64,000 nucleotides of DNA from the NCBI RefSeq assembly GCF_003194605.1, contig NZ_QHKY01000006.1:124001-188000 (forward strand), in the 5' to 3' direction. The translations under genes and the position numbers were made by a program. Positions 36,235 through 47,188 of this stretch are shown here, in pieces. The notes below the pieces were generated by a model. It was not told the origin of the DNA and did no database searches. It was given only the letters and a program-made list of their open reading frames with translations. Source of the DNA: Nocardioides gilvus. Its GTDB lineage: Bacteria > Actinomycetota > Actinomycetes > Propionibacteriales > Nocardioidaceae. How positions within the stretch are numbered: position 1 is the first letter of the stretch; every line of letters starts with the position of its first letter.

Positions 36235-36734
36235 GGCAGCACCCAGGTGGTTGCCTCGACGGTGAGTGGCGCAGCGGGGTCGAGCAGGGTCAGCTCCCAC
36301 TGCAGCTTCTGTGGTGTCGCTCGAGTGGGGACCCGACCGGAGAAGGTCACGGTGTAGCTCTGGGCGCCGGTCGGCTCGAAGTCGAGGAGGAGTCGGGTCC
36401 CGTCGGAGGTCTCACCCCGGGGGGCGGGCTCGATGCGCTCGATGCCCAGAGCAGCGAGCAGGGCTGGATCGACCGAAAGTCGCGTGGCCCCCACCCCCTC
36501 TTCCTGCCGCCAGGTGGCCGTCATCTCGCTGGCCAGACCGGACCGGACGACCGCGGGATGGGTGACGTCCAACTCCGTCACGGGGCCTGCGGCCGATACC
36601 TGTGCCGTTCGGGGGCCGAGTGCCCCGGTCATCACGACCACCAGGAAGAGGACGAGCAGGGCGATGCCGACTCGGCGAACGGTGGCTCTCCGTTCGTGGC
36701 GGGGGCCTTCGACCTCCGTGGTGGGGTATGACAT
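36231..36734 (-). CDS. Single-pass membrane protein of unknown function, DUF421 partner
   Basis: A 167-residue protein: basic cytoplasmic N-terminus, one transmembrane helix (ALLVLFLVVVMTGALG, about 27-42), then an extracytoplasmic beta-rich domain (TELDVTHPAVVRSGLASEMTATWRQ ...). The pattern looks immunoglobulin-like but no family is named. It is translationally coupled to the DUF421 gene (ATGA), so the two probably form a complex. ATG at 36734 has AAAGGAG upstream. Confidence 0.75.
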   Translation of the reverse strand: MSYPTTEVEGPRHERRATVRRVGIALLVLFLVVVMTGALGPRTAQVSAAGPVTELDVTHPAVVRSGLASEMTATWRQEEGVGATRLSVDPALLAALGIERIEPAPRGETSDGTRLLLDFEPTGAQSYTVTFSGRVPTRATPQKLQWELTLLDPAAPLTVEATTWVLP

Positions 36735-36914
36735 GGCATCGCTCCTTTCGTCCACACCTCATTACCCGAGGAAGTGGGCGTCCAATCCCGTCCGTGGAGG
36801 GGGCCCTACCTCGTGTTGGGGATTCCTCTGGACCGACCAAACCGATTGCATGGTTGTTGCGAAGCACGCATGCAGGGGCCGCGCTGGGTGGCCCACGCCT
36901 ATCGGGAGGAAACC

Positions 36915-37562
36915 ATGAAGATTCGCAGAGTTGCAGCCAGTTTGGCCACCGCAGCAGTGTTGGGAGCCGGGCTGCTCGCTCCGACGACCGCCACCGCTGC
37001 CGAGGCCGAGCCGACCGGCAACAGGAGCCTCGCCGCCGTGCTGACGGCGGACGGCAACCAGTTCGACCGCAACCCGTTCGACTACGACATCCTCACCGAA
37101 GCAGTGCTCGCGGTACTCGAGGCGAAGCCTGACAGTGCGGTCTCCGTGCTGACTGACGGCGACACCGCGCTGACCGCGTTCCTGCCCAACGACGTGTCGT
37201 TCAAGTTGCTGGCCAAGGACCTCACCGGCAAGTACTACTTCTCGGAGAAGAAGGCCTTCAACGCGCTGGTCGAGGCGGCCGGGGTCGACACCATCGAGCA
37301 GGTCCTGCTCTACCACGTGGTGCCGGGCGCGACCATCGACTCGCGCACTGCTCTCAACTCCGACGGGGCCGCTCTGGCCACCGCTCAGGGCGGGGAGATC
37401 ACAGTGGACGTCCTGTCCAAGCGGTTCGGGCTCGTGAAGTTGCGCGACCTGGACAGCAACGACTCGGACCCGATCCTGGCTCCGGGCAAGCTGGACATCA
37501 ACAAGGGCAACAAGCAGATCGCGCACGGCATCTTCCTGGTGCTGCGCCCGATCGACGTCTGA
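36915..37562 (+). CDS. Secreted fasciclin-domain protein
   Basis: A 215-residue protein with a Sec signal peptide (AASLATAAVLGAGLLAP, cleavage probably after TATAA near residue 29) and one fasciclin (FAS1) domain. The domain has the FLPNDVSFK box near 60 and the VLLYHVVPGATI box near 125. FAS1 domains mediate adhesion; in mycobacteria MPB70/MPB83 are of this type. GGGAGGAAACC before the ATG is a strong ribosome site. A bidirectional hairpin follows. Confidence 0.93.
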   Translation: MKIRRVAASLATAAVLGAGLLAPTTATAAEAEPTGNRSLAAVLTADGNQFDRNPFDYDILTEAVLAVLEAKPDSAVSVLTDGDTALTAFLPNDVSFKLLAKDLTGKYYFSEKKAFNALVEAAGVDTIEQVLLYHVVPGATIDSRTALNSDGAALATAQGGEITVDVLSKRFGLVKLRDLDSNDSDPILAPGKLDINKGNKQIAHGIFLVLRPIDV

Positions 37563-37589
37563 TCTGCACCACCTCGGCCCACAGCCGAC

Positions 37590-37622
37590 GAGGCCCCACC
37601 CGAGCTCTTCGGGTGGGGCCTC
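37590..37622. terminator. Bidirectional terminator between fasciclin and fprA genes
   Basis: A perfect 14-bp GC-rich stem (37590-37603 with 37609-37622) and 5-nt loop lies between two convergent genes, 28 bp after the fasciclin stop and 38 bp beyond the stop of the convergent reductase gene. Confidence 0.8.
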
Positions 37623-37659
37623 GCTGCGTGGTGCGGTGCCTGGTGCTGGGACGCGTACC

Positions 37660-38997
37660 TCAGACGGTGCGCGCGTCCAACATCTCGCCGCGCGTCGCGA
37701 GCTTGAGACGCAGGCGCTCCTGCGCCTCGCCCAGAGCGATCTCGCGGGCGTCGATCTGCTCCCAGTGCTCCATGGTGACCAGGTCGATGCCGCGCTCGCG
37801 CAAGTAGGCGTCGACGTCCTCGGGAGTGCGGGCCGGGGCTGTCTCGACGGTGTCCTCGAGCAGGTTGGCCACGGTCTCGGCAGCGTCCGACTTGGTGTGT
37901 CCGATGAGACCGACGGGGCCACGCTTGACCCAACCGGTCACGAAGGTGCCGGGGATCGGGTTGCCGTCGATGTCGAGGACGCGACCCTTGTCGTTGGGGA
38001 TGACCCAGTTGTTCTCGTCGAACGGCAGGCCGAGCAGGGCGGTGCTGCGGTAGCCGACGGCACGGTAGACGGACTGCACGTCCCAGTCGGTGAATTCGCC
38101 GGTGCCGCGCACGGATCCGTCGCCGACGAGCTCGGTGCGCTCGGTGCGCAGGCCGACGACCTTGCCGTCCTCACCGGTGATCTCGACCGGGGACTCCATG
38201 AAGTGGAGGTGGATGCGGTGGGACTTGCCCTCGAGGTCGCGGCCGACCCAGTTGGCGAGGGTGTCGAGCACCATCTTGGACTGCTTGTTCTTGGTGATGT
38301 GCTGCATCGAGTGGTCGTCGACCTCGAAGCCCTCGGGGTGCACGACGACCTCGACGTTGGGGGAGTGGTTCAGCTCGCGCAGCTCCAGCGGCGAGAACTT
38401 CGCGTACGCCGGACCACGGCGGGCGAAGACGTGCACGTCGGTGATCTTCTTCGACTGCAGGCCAGCGTGGACGTGGGCCGGGATGTCGGTGGTGAGCATC
38501 TCGTCGGCGGTCTTGGCGAGCACCCGGGCGACGTCGAGGGCGACGTTGCCGACGCCGATGACGGCGACCTTCTCGCCGTCGCCGAACTCCCACGTCTGCG
38601 AGACGTCGGGGTGGGCGTCGTACCAGGAGACGAAGTCAGCGGCACCGTGCGAGCCGGAGAGGCCCTCGCCGGGGATGTTGAGGTCGCGGTCGGCCATGGC
38701 GCCGGTGGAGACGATGACGGCGTCGTAGAAGTCCCGTAGGTCCTCGAGCTTGACGTCCTCACCGAAGTTGACGTTGCCCAGGAAGCGGACCTCGGGCTTG
38801 GCGAGGACGCGCTGGAGGGCCTTGATGATCTCCTTGATGCGGGGGTGGTCCGGTGCGACGCCGTAACGGACCAGACCGAAGGGTGCCGGGAGGCGTTCGA
38901 TCAGGTCGACGGAGACGTCCACGTCGGACTTGGTGAGGATGTCGGCGGCATAGATTCCGGCAGGGCCAGCGCCCACAACGGCAACACGGAGAGTCAT
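37660..38997 (-). CDS. fprA: Ferredoxin/adrenodoxin-type NADP reductase (FprA-like)
   Basis: A 445-residue FAD/NADP flavoprotein. It has the FAD-binding GAGPAG near the start, APFGLVRYGVAPDH, the NADP-binding GVGNVALDVARVL, and the C-terminal GWVKRGPVGLIGHTK (FAD). This is the glutathione-reductase-fold FprA family of actinobacteria, which moves electrons between NADPH and ferredoxins. ATG at 38997; two ATGs (39003, 39006) lie just upstream. It is divergent from the LysR gene, and the palindrome at 39037 lies in the shared promoter region. Confidence 0.92.
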   Translation of the reverse strand: MTLRVAVVGAGPAGIYAADILTKSDVDVSVDLIERLPAPFGLVRYGVAPDHPRIKEIIKALQRVLAKPEVRFLGNVNFGEDVKLEDLRDFYDAVIVSTGAMADRDLNIPGEGLSGSHGAADFVSWYDAHPDVSQTWEFGDGEKVAVIGVGNVALDVARVLAKTADEMLTTDIPAHVHAGLQSKKITDVHVFARRGPAYAKFSPLELRELNHSPNVEVVVHPEGFEVDDHSMQHITKNKQSKMVLDTLANWVGRDLEGKSHRIHLHFMESPVEITGEDGKVVGLRTERTELVGDGSVRGTGEFTDWDVQSVYRAVGYRSTALLGLPFDENNWVIPNDKGRVLDIDGNPIPGTFVTGWVKRGPVGLIGHTKSDAAETVANLLEDTVETAPARTPEDVDAYLRERGIDLVTMEHWEQIDAREIALGEAQERLRLKLATRGEMLDARTV

Positions 38998-39036
38998 GTC
39001 CATCATTCTCCGGGAGGGATCGGGTGAGCACAAAGC

Positions 39037-39060
39037 CATTGTGATTGGGTTATCACAATG
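39037..39060. promoter_or_regulatory. Palindromic operator between fprA and LysR gene
   Basis: A perfect 9-bp inverted repeat (CATTGTGAT, 39037-39045; ATCACAATG, 39052-39060) with a 6-bp spacer. It is 13 bp before the LysR ATG and 39 bp from the fprA start. Size and symmetry fit a LysR-type regulator site controlling one or both genes. Confidence 0.7.
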
Positions 39061-39073
39061 TACGGTTGTGACC

Positions 39074-40009
39074 ATGCTCGGTTCCCACGTCCCTGATCTC
39101 CGCTCGCTCGAGCTGCTGCTGCGGGTCGGTCAGGCGGGGAGTCTCGGGGCAGCGGCGGCCGATCTCGGGATCAGTCAACAGGCCGCCAGCGCGCGGATGC
39201 GGACCATGGAGGCGCTCGTCGGAGAGGCGCTCGTCTCGCGCAGCAAGCGTGGATCCGAGCTCACCGCCACCGGAGAGTTGTTGAGCCAGTGGGCGGTGAA
39301 GGTCGTCGACGCTGCCGCCGAGCTGGATGCCGGCATCGCCTCGCTGCGACGTGATCGAAGTGCCCACCTGGACGTCGCGGCGAGCCTCACGATCGCCGAA
39401 CACCTGCTCCCGGGATGGATGGTCGCGCTGCGCGCGCGGCAGACGAAGAGCGGGGTCCCTGTGACCGACATCACGCTGACAGCGACCAACACGGCCAACG
39501 TCGTCGGCCTCGTCACCGCCGGCTCGGTGGATCTGGGCTTCGTCGAGGGCCCGGAGGCCCCCAGTGGTCTGCGCCACCGCCGCGTCGGCGTCGACGAGTT
39601 GATCCTCGTCGTGGGCCCCTCGCACCCGTGGGCCGCGCGCCGTGGCAAGCCGGTGACCGCAGCCCTGCTGGCTGCGACGCCCCTGGTGGTGCGCGAAGCG
39701 GGGTCCGGGACCCGCACGGTCCTCGATCGCGCGCTCGAGGGGCACGAACGTTCCTCTCCGGTCCTCGAACTCTCCAGCACCACCGCCGTGCGTTCCGCCG
39801 TCTCCGCAGGGGCCGGGCCGGCGGTCCTCGGCACGCATGCCGTGCGCGACGACCTGACCTCCGGCCGTCTGGTGGCCATCCCGGTCAGTGGAGTGGACCT
39901 GACCCGGGTGCTCCACGCGGTCTGGGTGGGAGGTCCCCAGCCTGCCGAAGGTCCCGGCCGGGACCTCGTGGCCCTGGCCGCTGCGAGTGCGCGCGGTGGT
40001 CGTCAGTAG
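39074..40009 (+). CDS. LysR-family transcriptional regulator
   Basis: A 311-residue LTTR. The HTH occupies about 8-66 (LRSLELLLRVGQAGSLGAAAADLGISQQAASARMRTMEALVG), followed by the periplasmic-binding-like effector domain (about 90-300). The inducer is unknown. The start may also be GTG at 39068; ATG at 39074 is adopted, without a strong SD. A palindrome immediately upstream suggests autoregulation and control of the divergent ferredoxin reductase gene. Confidence 0.9.
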   Translation: MLGSHVPDLRSLELLLRVGQAGSLGAAAADLGISQQAASARMRTMEALVGEALVSRSKRGSELTATGELLSQWAVKVVDAAAELDAGIASLRRDRSAHLDVAASLTIAEHLLPGWMVALRARQTKSGVPVTDITLTATNTANVVGLVTAGSVDLGFVEGPEAPSGLRHRRVGVDELILVVGPSHPWAARRGKPVTAALLAATPLVVREAGSGTRTVLDRALEGHERSSPVLELSSTTAVRSAVSAGAGPAVLGTHAVRDDLTSGRLVAIPVSGVDLTRVLHAVWVGGPQPAEGPGRDLVALAAASARGGRQ

Positions 40010-40024
40010 CGAGCGCCGCGCCCA

Positions 40025-40047
40025 AGTCAAACCTTGACTGATTCAAG
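40025..40047 (+). promoter_or_regulatory. Candidate FurA operator upstream of furA-katG
   Basis: AGTCAA-ACC-TTGACT (40025-40039) is an inverted repeat that runs into a second one, CTTGA-CTGAT-TCAAG (40033-40047), 22-44 bp before the furA ATG. The TTGACTGATTCAAGAA stretch resembles the FurA boxes described upstream of furA-katG in mycobacteria and Streptomyces. It probably overlaps the promoter. Confidence 0.6.
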
Positions 40048-40068
40048 AAGTGGCGGCATCTTTGTGTC

Positions 40069-42865
<2,797 letters not shown>

Positions 42866-42884
42866 CCGATCTCCCCGCAGTACA

Positions 42885-42926
42885 GCCGAGCCCCGGTCAC
42901 CGCACGCGCGGTGGCCGGGGCTCGGC
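42885..42926. terminator. Strong bidirectional hairpin terminator after katG
   Basis: A 19-bp stem (42885-42903 with 42908-42926, one G-T wobble) with a 4-nt loop lies 19 bp after the katG stop. It overlaps the 3' end of the convergent minus-strand gene, so it could stop both transcripts. Confidence 0.8.
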
Positions 42927-43430
42927 GCGTCGTGCGGCACTGGCAGCGCGGCGTCGCTCCCGCTCCAGCACGGCGGCCGAACGGACCGGCCACACGTACT
43001 CGAGGTCGTCGGGCACGTCGGTGAACAATGGGCGGTAGTGCTCGGGGTCCTTGCGCAGCAGGGAGGAACGATGGCTGCGGTGGAAGGGTTCGTCGCCCAA
43101 CCAGGGCGGCAGCGCGCCGACCCGGGCCAGCTCGGCCTGGTCGCGGAAGTCGGTGATCCCGGCATCGGCGAGGTCAGCGGTGATCGTGGCAGCGCAGGTG
43201 TCGGCGAAGCCGAGGTCGGTCCAGGCCGCGCAGCAGACCAGGCCGTACGTGCCCAGCGCCTCCTCGAAGCCCTTCCACATCAGCACGGCCGGGTGGTTGC
43301 CCCACCCGTAGTCGCTGCGGGTCAGGGCCCGCACGATCTGGATCGTCTCCACGCGCTGCTTGCCCAGTCGCTTGGCGTCCAGGACGCGCGCCGACGCCTC
43401 GAAGTCGGCGTACGGGAGGAACGTCTGCAT
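42897..43430 (-). CDS. MSMEG_6728-type conserved protein (endonuclease V-like fold)
   Basis: A 177-residue protein matching the actinobacterial MSMEG_6728 family (MQTFLPYADFEASARVLDAKRLGKQRVETIQI ... GWGNHPAVLMWKG), distantly related to pyrimidine-dimer DNA glycosylase/endonuclease V proteins. Repair activity has not been shown for it. The ATG at 43430 is the natural start; upstream frame is not protein-like. The 3' end reads through the terminator hairpin, giving an Arg/Ala/Pro-rich tail. Confidence 0.8.
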   Translation of the reverse strand: MQTFLPYADFEASARVLDAKRLGKQRVETIQIVRALTRSDYGWGNHPAVLMWKGFEEALGTYGLVCCAAWTDLGFADTCAATITADLADAGITDFRDQAELARVGALPPWLGDEPFHRSHRSSLLRKDPEHYRPLFTDVPDDLEYVWPVRSAAVLERERRRAASAARRAEPRPPRVR

Positions 43431-43465
43431 GTGTCGAGAGTAGCGAGGGCGATAGTCTCGCAACC

Positions 43466-43897
43466 GTGACCGACGTGACCACTGACCCGCGGGCACTGCT
43501 CGGCGGGTGGGAATTCGACCGGGTGGTCACTGATCACCTCGCCGACGAGGTGATCGGAGTCGTGGGCACCGCCGAGTTCACCCTCGAGGTCGACGGCGGG
43601 GTGCGGTGGGCCGAGCAGGGCACGATGACCCGCGCCGGAGTCGAGATCCCGATCAGCCGGGTGCTCTTCCTACGACCGCGCGACCAGGGATGGGTGGTCA
43701 CCTTCGAGGACGGTCGGGACTTCCACCCGTGGCAGCCGGGCTCCGAGGTGGAACACCCCTGTGGGCGCGACACCTATCGCGGGTTCGTGCAGTTCGCAGG
43801 CCCGGGGGAGTGGAGCGTGCGATGGCACGCCACCGGCCCGGCCAAGGAGTACGAGATGACCACGCGGCTGCGGGCAACCGGTCTCAGACCTTCTTGA
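43466..43897 (+). CDS. DUF6314 family protein
   Basis: A 143-residue beta-rich protein resembling the DUF6314 family (LLGGWEFDRVVTD ... GWVVTFEDGRDFHPW ... HPCGRDTYRGFVQF ... WHATGPAKEYEM). Shape and motifs suggest a lipocalin-like barrel of unknown ligand, with no signal peptide. Starts 35 bp from the divergent MSMEG_6728-like gene and overlaps the convergent zinc-ribbon gene by 14 bp at its end. Confidence 0.75.
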   Translation: MTDVTTDPRALLGGWEFDRVVTDHLADEVIGVVGTAEFTLEVDGGVRWAEQGTMTRAGVEIPISRVLFLRPRDQGWVVTFEDGRDFHPWQPGSEVEHPCGRDTYRGFVQFAGPGEWSVRWHATGPAKEYEMTTRLRATGLRPS

Positions 43898-44231
43898 CCA
43901 CGCTGGACTTGAGCTGCATCGGGCCGAACCCGTCGACCTTGCCCTCGATGTCGTGGTCGCCCACACCCTGGGCGATGCGGATGCCCTTGACCCGGGTGCC
44001 GACCTTGATCGAGCCCGAGGCGCCCTTCACCTTGAGGTCCTTGACGATGGTGACGGTGTCGCCGTCGACGAGCACGTTGCCGACCGCGTCCTTGATCACC
44101 GACGCGGCTTCGAGTTCGGCCTCCTCGACCGGGGACCACTCGTGGGCGCACTCGGGGCAGACGAGCAGGTCGCCCATCTCGTAGGTGAACTCGCTGGCGC
44201 ACTCGGGGCACGGGGGCAGGGTCTCGGACAT
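43884..44231 (-). CDS. PhnA/YjdM-like zinc-ribbon protein
   Basis: A 115-residue YjdM (formerly PhnA) protein: an N-terminal zinc ribbon (CPEC near 8-11 and CPEC near 25-28) and a C-terminal SH3-like domain (VLVDGDTVTIVKDLKVKG ... GVGDHDIEGKV). E. coli PhnA was named for phosphonate utilisation, but the family has no established function. ATG at 44231. The start lies 88 bp from the second tRNA-fMet. Confidence 0.9.
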   Translation of the reverse strand: MSETLPPCPECASEFTYEMGDLLVCPECAHEWSPVEEAELEAASVIKDAVGNVLVDGDTVTIVKDLKVKGASGSIKVGTRVKGIRIAQGVGDHDIEGKVDGFGPMQLKSSVVKKV

Positions 44232-44301
44232 GGGAGCGATTCTAGGACGGCGCTCGGGGGCGTACGGCCGGGGTCGATTCGCCCTTCTTGGGTGAGCCGC
44301 G

Positions 44302-44307
44302 TAAGGT
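44302..44307 (+). promoter_or_regulatory. Possible -10 of tRNA-fMet copy 2
   Basis: TAAGGT at 44302-44307, 12 bp before the tRNA, matches the position of the -10-like element at copy 1. No convincing -35 was found. Confidence 0.25.
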
Positions 44308-44319
44308 TCATTTCAGCGA

Positions 44320-44396
44320 CGCGGGGTGGAGCAGTTCGGTAGCTCGCTGGGCTCATAACCCAGAGGTCACAGGTTCAAATCCTGTCCCCGCTACCA
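44320..44396 (+). tRNA. tRNA-fMet(CAT), initiator, copy 2 (CCA encoded)
   Basis: 77 nt including an encoded CCA. Identical to the copy at 23176 except for one D-loop base (T for C). GGGCTCATAACCC anticodon stem with three G-C pairs marks it as an initiator; C1 faces T72. Followed 2 bp later by a palindromic hairpin as in copy 1. Confidence 0.95.
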
Positions 44397-44398
44397 AT

Positions 44399-44434
44399 GA
44401 TCAGGCCCGGAATCCAAGGATTCCGGGCCTGATC
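44399..44434. terminator. Palindromic hairpin after tRNA-fMet copy 2
   Basis: A 17-bp perfect stem (44399-44415 with 44418-44434) with a minimal loop, then GCATTTG. It begins with the same TCAGGCCCGGA as the hairpin after copy 1. The APC permease gene on the minus strand ends at 44455, so this can terminate both. Confidence 0.75.
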
Positions 44435-44454
44435 GCATTTGCTCTCCGCATCGC

Positions 44455-45726
44455 TCAGCGCGGAGCCGGCGTACGCCGACGTCGTATGAGTCGGTAGGCG
44501 ACGCCCACGGCCATCACCGCCAGCCCGGTGATCACGGCGGTGACGGGCAGGGTCGCCACGAGGACGGCGCAGCCGGCCGCGCCCAAGATCTGGAGAGCAC
44601 GGGGAAACCGGCGCTGATCGGCGCCCTGGGTGAAGGCAGCGAGGTTGGCGACGAAGTAGTAGAGCAGGACCCCGAAGGACGAGAACCCGATGGCGCCCCG
44701 CAGGTCGACGGTCAGGACCAGGACGCAGACCACGGCGGCGAGCGCGATCTCCGCGTGGTGCGGCACTCGATGGTGGGGGTGCACGGCGGAGAGCCAACAC
44801 GGCAGGTCGCCCTCGCGTGCCATCGCCAGGCTCGTACGTCCCACTCCGGCGATCAGGGCCAGCAGCGCACCGAGGGCGGCGGCCGCGGCACCGACCCGAA
44901 CGACGGGTGCTGCCCAGTCCCAGGTGCTGGCGTCCACGGTGGCGGCCAGTGGCGCGGACGTGGCGGCCACCCCGTCTGGGCCGAGGACGCTGAGGATGGT
45001 GACGGCGATGACGGCGTAGACGGCGACCGCCAGAGCCAGGGCGATCTGGATGGCGCGGGGGATGGTGCGTCCCGGGTCGCGGACCTCCTCGCCCAGAGTG
45101 GCGATGCGTGCGTACCCGGCGAACGCGAAGAACAGGAGCCCGGCGGACTGGAGCACCCCGTACCAGCCGCCCTCGGGATCGATGACGGTGGCGGCCCGGT
45201 CGAGGTCGGGATCCGCGCTGATGAGTCCGGCGGCCACGACGACTGCCAATGCCAGCAGCACCACGGTGACGATGACGCGGGTCAAACCGGCGGTGCGGGT
45301 GATGCCGCGGTAGTTGACCGCGGCCAACGCCACCACCGCGGCGACGGCGACCGGACGCTGCCAGGCCGCGGGGGCGGCGTACGCGGCGAAGGTGAGAGCC
45401 ATGGCCGCGCAGCTGGCGGTCTTGCCGATGACGAACCCCCACCCGGCCAGGAAGCCCCACCACTCACCGAGGCGCTCTCGGCCGTAGACGTACGTGCCAC
45501 CGGAGGTGGGGTACTGCGCGGCGAGCTGGGCGGACGCCGTGGCGTTGCAGTACGCGACCACGGCGGCGATGCCGAGGCCGATGAGCAGGCCGGCTCCGGC
45601 GGCCTGGGCAGCGGGGGCGAAGGCAGCGAAGGCGCCGGCACCGATCATCGAGCCGAGACCAATGACCACGGCGTCGCCGGTGCCGAGACTGCGGGAGAGG
45701 TGCGGTTGTCGGGGCGACGTGGTCAC
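44455..45726 (-). CDS. APC-family amino acid permease
   Basis: A 423-residue membrane protein with about 12 helices. The first helix has the GLGSMIGAGAFAAFAP signature of the APC superfamily (amino acid/polyamine transport), followed by NATASAQLAAQYPTSGGTYVYGRERLG. The substrate cannot be named. GTG start. The C-terminal tail is Arg rich. It begins a short minus-strand series after the macrodomain gene, 16 bp apart. Confidence 0.88.
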   Translation of the reverse strand: MTTSPRQPHLSRSLGTGDAVVIGLGSMIGAGAFAAFAPAAQAAGAGLLIGLGIAAVVAYCNATASAQLAAQYPTSGGTYVYGRERLGEWWGFLAGWGFVIGKTASCAAMALTFAAYAAPAAWQRPVAVAAVVALAAVNYRGITRTAGLTRVIVTVVLLALAVVVAAGLISADPDLDRAATVIDPEGGWYGVLQSAGLLFFAFAGYARIATLGEEVRDPGRTIPRAIQIALALAVAVYAVIAVTILSVLGPDGVAATSAPLAATVDASTWDWAAPVVRVGAAAAALGALLALIAGVGRTSLAMAREGDLPCWLSAVHPHHRVPHHAEIALAAVVCVLVLTVDLRGAIGFSSFGVLLYYFVANLAAFTQGADQRRFPRALQILGAAGCAVLVATLPVTAVITGLAVMAVGVAYRLIRRRRTPAPR

Positions 45727-45741
45727 GGGCGTCCCGGTCCC

Positions 45742-46245
45742 TCAGAGGATCTGGCTGTCCAGTGCCCGCTGCACCGCTCGGTGCGTCGAGTCACTGAAGG
45801 CCACGATCCGGGCTTCGGTCACTGCGGTGGGGGTGGTGCGGATGGTCTCGACGGCGACCCGGATCGCGTCGTCCAGCGGCCAGCCGTAGACCCCGGCGCT
45901 GATCAGCGGGAAGGCGACCGTACGCGCCCCGATCTCGTCGGCGACCTCGAGGCTGCGGCGGTAGCAGGAGGCCAGCTGGTCGCGGGTGCCGCGGCCGTGG
46001 ACCGGACCCACGGTGTGGATCACCCAGCGCGCTGGCATGTCGCCGGCGGTGGTCCACCCGGCGTCGCCGGTGGCGAGCCCGTCGGGGAAGCGTTCGATGC
46101 ACTCGGCCAGCACTGCGGGTCCACCGGCGCGGTGGATCGCCCCGTCGACCCCGCCGCCTCCCCGCATCGCGTTGTTGGCGGCGTTGACGACGGCGTCGAC
46201 CGCCTGGGCGGTGATGTCATCGCGTACGGCGATGGGTTCGGGCAC
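45742..46245 (-). CDS. Macrodomain protein (O-acetyl-ADP-ribose deacetylase type)
   Basis: A 167-residue macrodomain. The ADP-ribose site is visible as VVNAANNAMRGGGGVDGAIHRAGG, then HTVGPV and GVYGWPLDDA. MacroD/YmdB-type enzymes remove ADP-ribose or acetyl groups from acetyl-ADP-ribose. GTG start with AGGAGAGAC upstream. Lies between the alpha/beta hydrolase and APC permease genes on the same strand, and the gaps are small (22 and 15 bp), so an operon is likely. Confidence 0.92.
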   Translation of the reverse strand: MPEPIAVRDDITAQAVDAVVNAANNAMRGGGGVDGAIHRAGGPAVLAECIERFPDGLATGDAGWTTAGDMPARWVIHTVGPVHGRGTRDQLASCYRRSLEVADEIGARTVAFPLISAGVYGWPLDDAIRVAVETIRTTPTAVTEARIVAFSDSTHRAVQRALDSQIL

Positions 46246-46267
46246 GTCTCTCCTCCTGGGTACGGGA

Positions 46268-47056
46268 TCAGCCGGTTGTGGACTGGGTCCCTGTGGACTG
46301 AGCGCCTGCGGACTCGGCGATCACCCGGGCGCACAACTCGGGGTCGTCGATCATCGGGACGTGACCGGTGTCGGGGAGCACGATGTGCCGGGCCCCGGGT
46401 GCGATCCGGGTGGCGAGGGGACCGTTGATGTGTTGCGGGAAGATCCGGTCGCGCTCGGGCCACGCGAACGTCATCGGGCATGGGAGCGGGTCGAGGGGGG
46501 CGATGAACTCATCGGTCGCCAAGATGTCGAGGCCCGCGGTGCAGTGCAGCAGGTCGGTCGCGTGGGTGGTCGCTTCTCGCGGGCTGAGGCGCTCACCGTG
46601 GGCGGCGACGTCGCGCATGCTGAGCCGGCGAATCAGCGCCGAGTGCATGGCGAGCGGCAACACGGGGGCGCTTGCCCGAGTCAGGTTGCGTACGAAACGG
46701 AGCCGGGCCCTCGAGCGGGAGTGGTCCGGGGCACCCGGGTCCCAGAAGCCGGCGGGGGACAGGCCGCAGACCGATCGTGCGCGGCCGCGCCGCGCCAGCT
46801 CGACCGCCATCCAGCCGCCAAGACTGTTGCCCGCCACGTGCACGGTGTCGAGGCCGAGGCCGTCGAGGTAGCGCTCGGTGTGGTCGGTCAGCTCGGCGAC
46901 GGTCGCGCGACCGGTCAGCACCGGCCCGCCATGGTGTCCGGCAGCGGTGGGGATCAGCACGTCGAAGCGATCGGTGAGCAGGGGAGCGACCTGGTCCCAC
47001 GCGTTGGCGGACATCATCACTCCGTGCAGGAGCAGTAGCGGGGGGAGTTCGGGCAT
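46268..47056 (-). CDS. Alpha/beta fold hydrolase
   Basis: A 262-residue alpha/beta hydrolase. It has LLLHGVMMSANAWDQV (oxyanion region), the nucleophile elbow GNSLGGW, AWPERDRIFP with the acid, and PDTGHVPMIDDP with the catalytic His. A lipase/esterase or lactonase-like activity is likely; substrate unknown. First gene of a probable three-gene minus-strand series with the macrodomain and APC genes, although the three share no obvious pathway. It is divergent from the membrane protein/XRE operon. Confidence 0.88.
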   Translation of the reverse strand: MPELPPLLLLHGVMMSANAWDQVAPLLTDRFDVLIPTAAGHHGGPVLTGRATVAELTDHTERYLDGLGLDTVHVAGNSLGGWMAVELARRGRARSVCGLSPAGFWDPGAPDHSRSRARLRFVRNLTRASAPVLPLAMHSALIRRLSMRDVAAHGERLSPREATTHATDLLHCTAGLDILATDEFIAPLDPLPCPMTFAWPERDRIFPQHINGPLATRIAPGARHIVLPDTGHVPMIDDPELCARVIAESAGAQSTGTQSTTG

Positions 47057-47103
47057 GGGCCCATTCGATCACCTCGAGGCGGTGCGTGCCCGTCATGACG
47101 TGG

Positions 47104-47146
47104 GTGTCAAAAATTGTTGACACGCTCCGTGCCTTTGCCCTAAGTT
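47104..47146 (+). promoter_or_regulatory. Promoter and operator of the membrane protein/XRE operon
   Basis: TTGACA (47117-47122) and TAAGTT (47141-47146) form a -35/-10 pair with 18-bp spacing. A perfect inverted repeat, GTGTCAA (47104-47110) with TTGACAC (47117-47123), overlaps the -35. The XRE regulator encoded in the operon is the natural candidate to bind it. Confidence 0.65.
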
Positions 47147-47151
47147 CGAAG

Positions 47152-47169
47152 TGTAAAACATTTCTTACA
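47152..47169 (+). repeat. Second inverted repeat in the same promoter region
   Basis: TGTAA (47152-47156) and TTACA (47165-47169) are an inverted repeat with an 8-bp spacer, downstream of the -10 and before the ribosome site. It could be an additional operator. Confidence 0.4.
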
Positions 47170-47188
47170 TCTGCCAGGAGTGCCCGGG

